Shown here: positions 62,647 through 64,000 of the stretch, one piece after another
Layout of the letters: every line of letters starts with the position of its first letter
Numbering within the stretch: position 1 is the stretch's first letter
Assembly: GCF_007115105.1 (NCBI RefSeq)
Contig: NZ_SULJ01000003.1
Coordinates: 62,001-126,000, forward strand
Reading direction: 5' to 3'
DNA from: Clostridium sp. HBUAS56010
Lineage (GTDB): Bacteria; Bacillota; Clostridia; Lachnospirales; Lachnospiraceae
Length of the DNA stretch: 64,000 nt
Notes under the pieces: generated by a model
Seen by the model: the letters and a program-made list of their open reading frames with translations, nothing else
What the model was told of the DNA's origin: nothing
Databases searched by the model: none
Made by a program: the position numbers and the translations under genes

Positions 62647-63132
62647 TTATTCTTCATACATAGTAATTGATAAACCTAGTTCCCCCATAATTTCTTGATT
62701 AACTTCAATCCGAATATTCCTAGAAGGAAGTATTTCCTTTAATCTTCTTGTCCAATTATAAATTAAGACATCTCCAAATTGCTTAAGCAGTATATCATTA
62801 TTCATTGATGGTGTATCTTTGCCAAAAAAGAAATCCCCTAAGCTTCTACTATTAACATATCGCTCTATATCTCTTTTACAATAGTTAAACTGTTTTTCTA
62901 ATCTTCTAATTTCCTCAATTGCGTCTTCTCCTCTTTCCTCGAACAAATCTCCCAAGAATATGTAGTCCTCTACCACTATTATATCCGGACATAGTACATA
63001 AGCAATTGATAGAAAATCTTCAATTGATGGACTATTCGAAGCATGGTTAAATAAACTCACCCCATTTTGTTCATAAAAAGATTTAAAAATCTCATTTTTT
63101 ACAATTCCCGTATATAAATTTACTTTTTCCAT
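62647..63132 (-). CDS. probable immunity protein of the Rhs toxin
   Basis: A 161-residue soluble protein of unknown family (MEKVNLYTGIVKNEIFKSFY start, acidic middle with DLFEERGEDAIEEIRRLEKQF, and ILPSRNIRIEVNQE near the end). ATG 63132 is one base after the Rhs stop, so translation is coupled; a TTG 15 bases upstream was rejected. The position behind an Rhs toxin tip marks it as the cognate immunity protein. Confidence 0.65.
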   Translation of the reverse strand: MEKVNLYTGIVKNEIFKSFYEQNGVSLFNHASNSPSIEDFLSIAYVLCPDIIVVEDYIFLGDLFEERGEDAIEEIRRLEKQFNYCKRDIERYVNSRSLGDFFFGKDTPSMNNDILLKQFGDVLIYNWTRRLKEILPSRNIRIEVNQEIMGELGLSITMYEE

Positions 63133-63133
63133 T

Positions 63134-64000
63134 TTATCGCCACCCAAATATATTTTTTATTGAATCCGGCACATCACCTTTTAATTTTACATCCTTATAG
63201 AACTCCTGGCCTGTATTGGGATTTATATGAAGCTCAAATCCTTTAACTCTACTACTACTAATGTCATATATTAACTTTCCTTTGGAATCATATGTAAAAA
63301 TATGTTCCCCATTTGCGGTTTTATAATAACTGTTTGGAGTACTAGTTAAAGGTCTATTACTACCAGATGTATTAACTTTAATTGTGCCATTATCTGTTAG
63401 TCCATTAAAGGTATTAGGATCTAATTCTGAAGCAGTTTTAACATTACGATCAAATTTTGCAACGTTCCCCGCCCCCGCAACAACTCTCATCTGCTGTGCC
63501 TGCACCAATTGCCGTGCCTGTGCGAATCCAGCTGCCCCAGCAGGTCCCACTGTTGTTACACCATATCCAAGACTTGATGCAACTGAACCCGTTGATGCTA
63601 ATACGCTGCCAGTAACTCCATATGCCAGTGCTCCTCCTCCAGTCAGACCAATGGTCGCACCAATTGCAGCTCCTTTAGCAACTGAAGTCCATGAAAATCC
63701 ACCTTGCATAGATGATGACACTGCACCTGCAATTGCTCCGGCAACTAAACCAGCTATAGCTGTTAAAACTAAAAGTGGAATATGACCACTAGGGTCAGTA
63801 TAAAGTAATGGATTATTATGACAATAGGTATACTTATTTAAACTTAGCGGATCTGTGATTTCCTGTTCATTGGGCATTTTCCTTGTAACGCTTCCAACAC
63901 TGTCCTCAGTAAGAAAACGACCAGATTCTGACCTATAGCTTCTTGCCCGGAGATAGTAAGTATTGGTATCTGAATCCAGGAATTCCCCACAATATCGAAA
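63134..64000 (-). CDS. Rhs repeat protein, C-terminal part with toxin domain (5' end outside)
   Basis: The last 288 residues of an Rhs/YD-repeat polymorphic toxin; the frame is open to the right edge. YCGEFLDSDTNTYYLRARSY and SGRFLTED are the end of the Rhs core cage, followed by DPLSLNKYTYCHNNP and DPSGH, a Gly/Ala-rich hydrophobic linker of about 70 residues, the constant AAGFAQARQLVQAQQ junction and then a variable toxin of about 110 residues (TANGEHIFTYDSKGKLIYD, ELHINPNTGQEFYKDVK). I do not recognise this toxin domain. The core would autocleave and release the tip for contact-dependent delivery; this is known for Rhs proteins in general. Confidence 0.85.
   Translation of the reverse strand, partial: FRYCGEFLDSDTNTYYLRARSYRSESGRFLTEDSVGSVTRKMPNEQEITDPLSLNKYTYCHNNPLLYTDPSGHIPLLVLTAIAGLVAGAIAGAVSSSMQGGFSWTSVAKGAAIGATIGLTGGGALAYGVTGSVLASTGSVASSLGYGVTTVGPAGAAGFAQARQLVQAQQMRVVAGAGNVAKFDRNVKTASELDPNTFNGLTDNGTIKVNTSGSNRPLTSTPNSYYKTANGEHIFTYDSKGKLIYDISSSRVKGFELHINPNTGQEFYKDVKLKGDVPDSIKNIFGWR
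63469..63535. repeat. 67-bp perfect direct repeat, copy 2
   Basis: Identical to 61766-61832; encodes the conserved junction before the toxin domain of the right-hand Rhs protein. Confidence 0.9.

Overview
The window reads as chromosomal DNA of a low-to-medium GC, Gram-positive anaerobe of the class Clostridia, most likely a Lachnospiraceae member of the Lacrimispora/Clostridium sphenoides kind. This is an inference from gene content: strong AGGAGG ribosome-binding sites, sigma-A promoters of TTGACA-N17-TATAAT type, an S-box before metK, a DUF6062-like cysteine-rich protein, and many ABC, sugar-acid and inositol catabolic operons. Almost everything lies on the minus strand. No rRNA, tRNA or CRISPR array was seen.

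Layout. 1-12.2 kb holds small, mostly independent genes: a cut-off acetyltransferase, a nitroreductase, a 2-hydroxyacid dehydrogenase, an unrecognised 496-residue protein behind a flagellar-sigma-like promoter, an XRE regulator/membrane protein pair with three visible operators, a Na/phosphate cotransporter homologue, WYL and MerR-TipAS regulators, and an alpha/beta hydrolase. 12.4-15.7 kb holds two RNA-metabolism genes (RlmD-type methyltransferase, DEAD-box helicase). 15.9-19.7 kb is an amino-acid ABC operon with its own promoter and a leader that can form two mutually exclusive hairpins. 19.7-23.1 kb holds a toroid-fold polysaccharide-lyase-like protein, a ROK kinase and an MgtC-like protein.

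23.3-32.0 kb is a myo-inositol operon (Fe-alcohol dehydrogenase, iolJ, C, D, E, G, B) facing a DeoR-family regulator. The shared promoter region carries five TTGRT-core boxes in two groups with an exact 11-bp period. iolA is absent, and the iron alcohol dehydrogenase may take its place. 32.1-36.5 kb is a small pectin-type set (GH28, TIM-barrel isomerase, Gfo/Idh oxidoreductase) facing an AraC regulator. 36.5-42.2 kb holds a DUF6062-like protein, a histidine kinase/response regulator pair, metK under a SAM-I riboswitch, and a sugar nucleotidyltransferase.

42.3-55.7 kb looks like one 11-gene operon: M20 amidohydrolase, Dpp-type permeases, S9 peptidase, solute-binding lipoprotein, two ATPases, an MmgE/PrpD protein, a fumarase-superfamily lyase, a GNAT and an enolase-superfamily acid-sugar dehydratase. 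Its promoter is followed by a long 5' leader with seven in-register 16-nt tandem repeats plus two looser ones. This is the most unusual locus in the window. It may be a catabolic system for an N-substituted amino acid or peptide conjugate.

56.0-60.1 kb is murA and an anchored 833-residue protein. 60.2-64 kb is accessory DNA: a broken BsuBI/PstI-type restriction endonuclease, two tandem Rhs C-terminal toxin/immunity cassettes joined by a perfect 67-bp repeat, and a GC-rich remnant that looks like an insertion sequence. The Rhs gene runs off the right edge.
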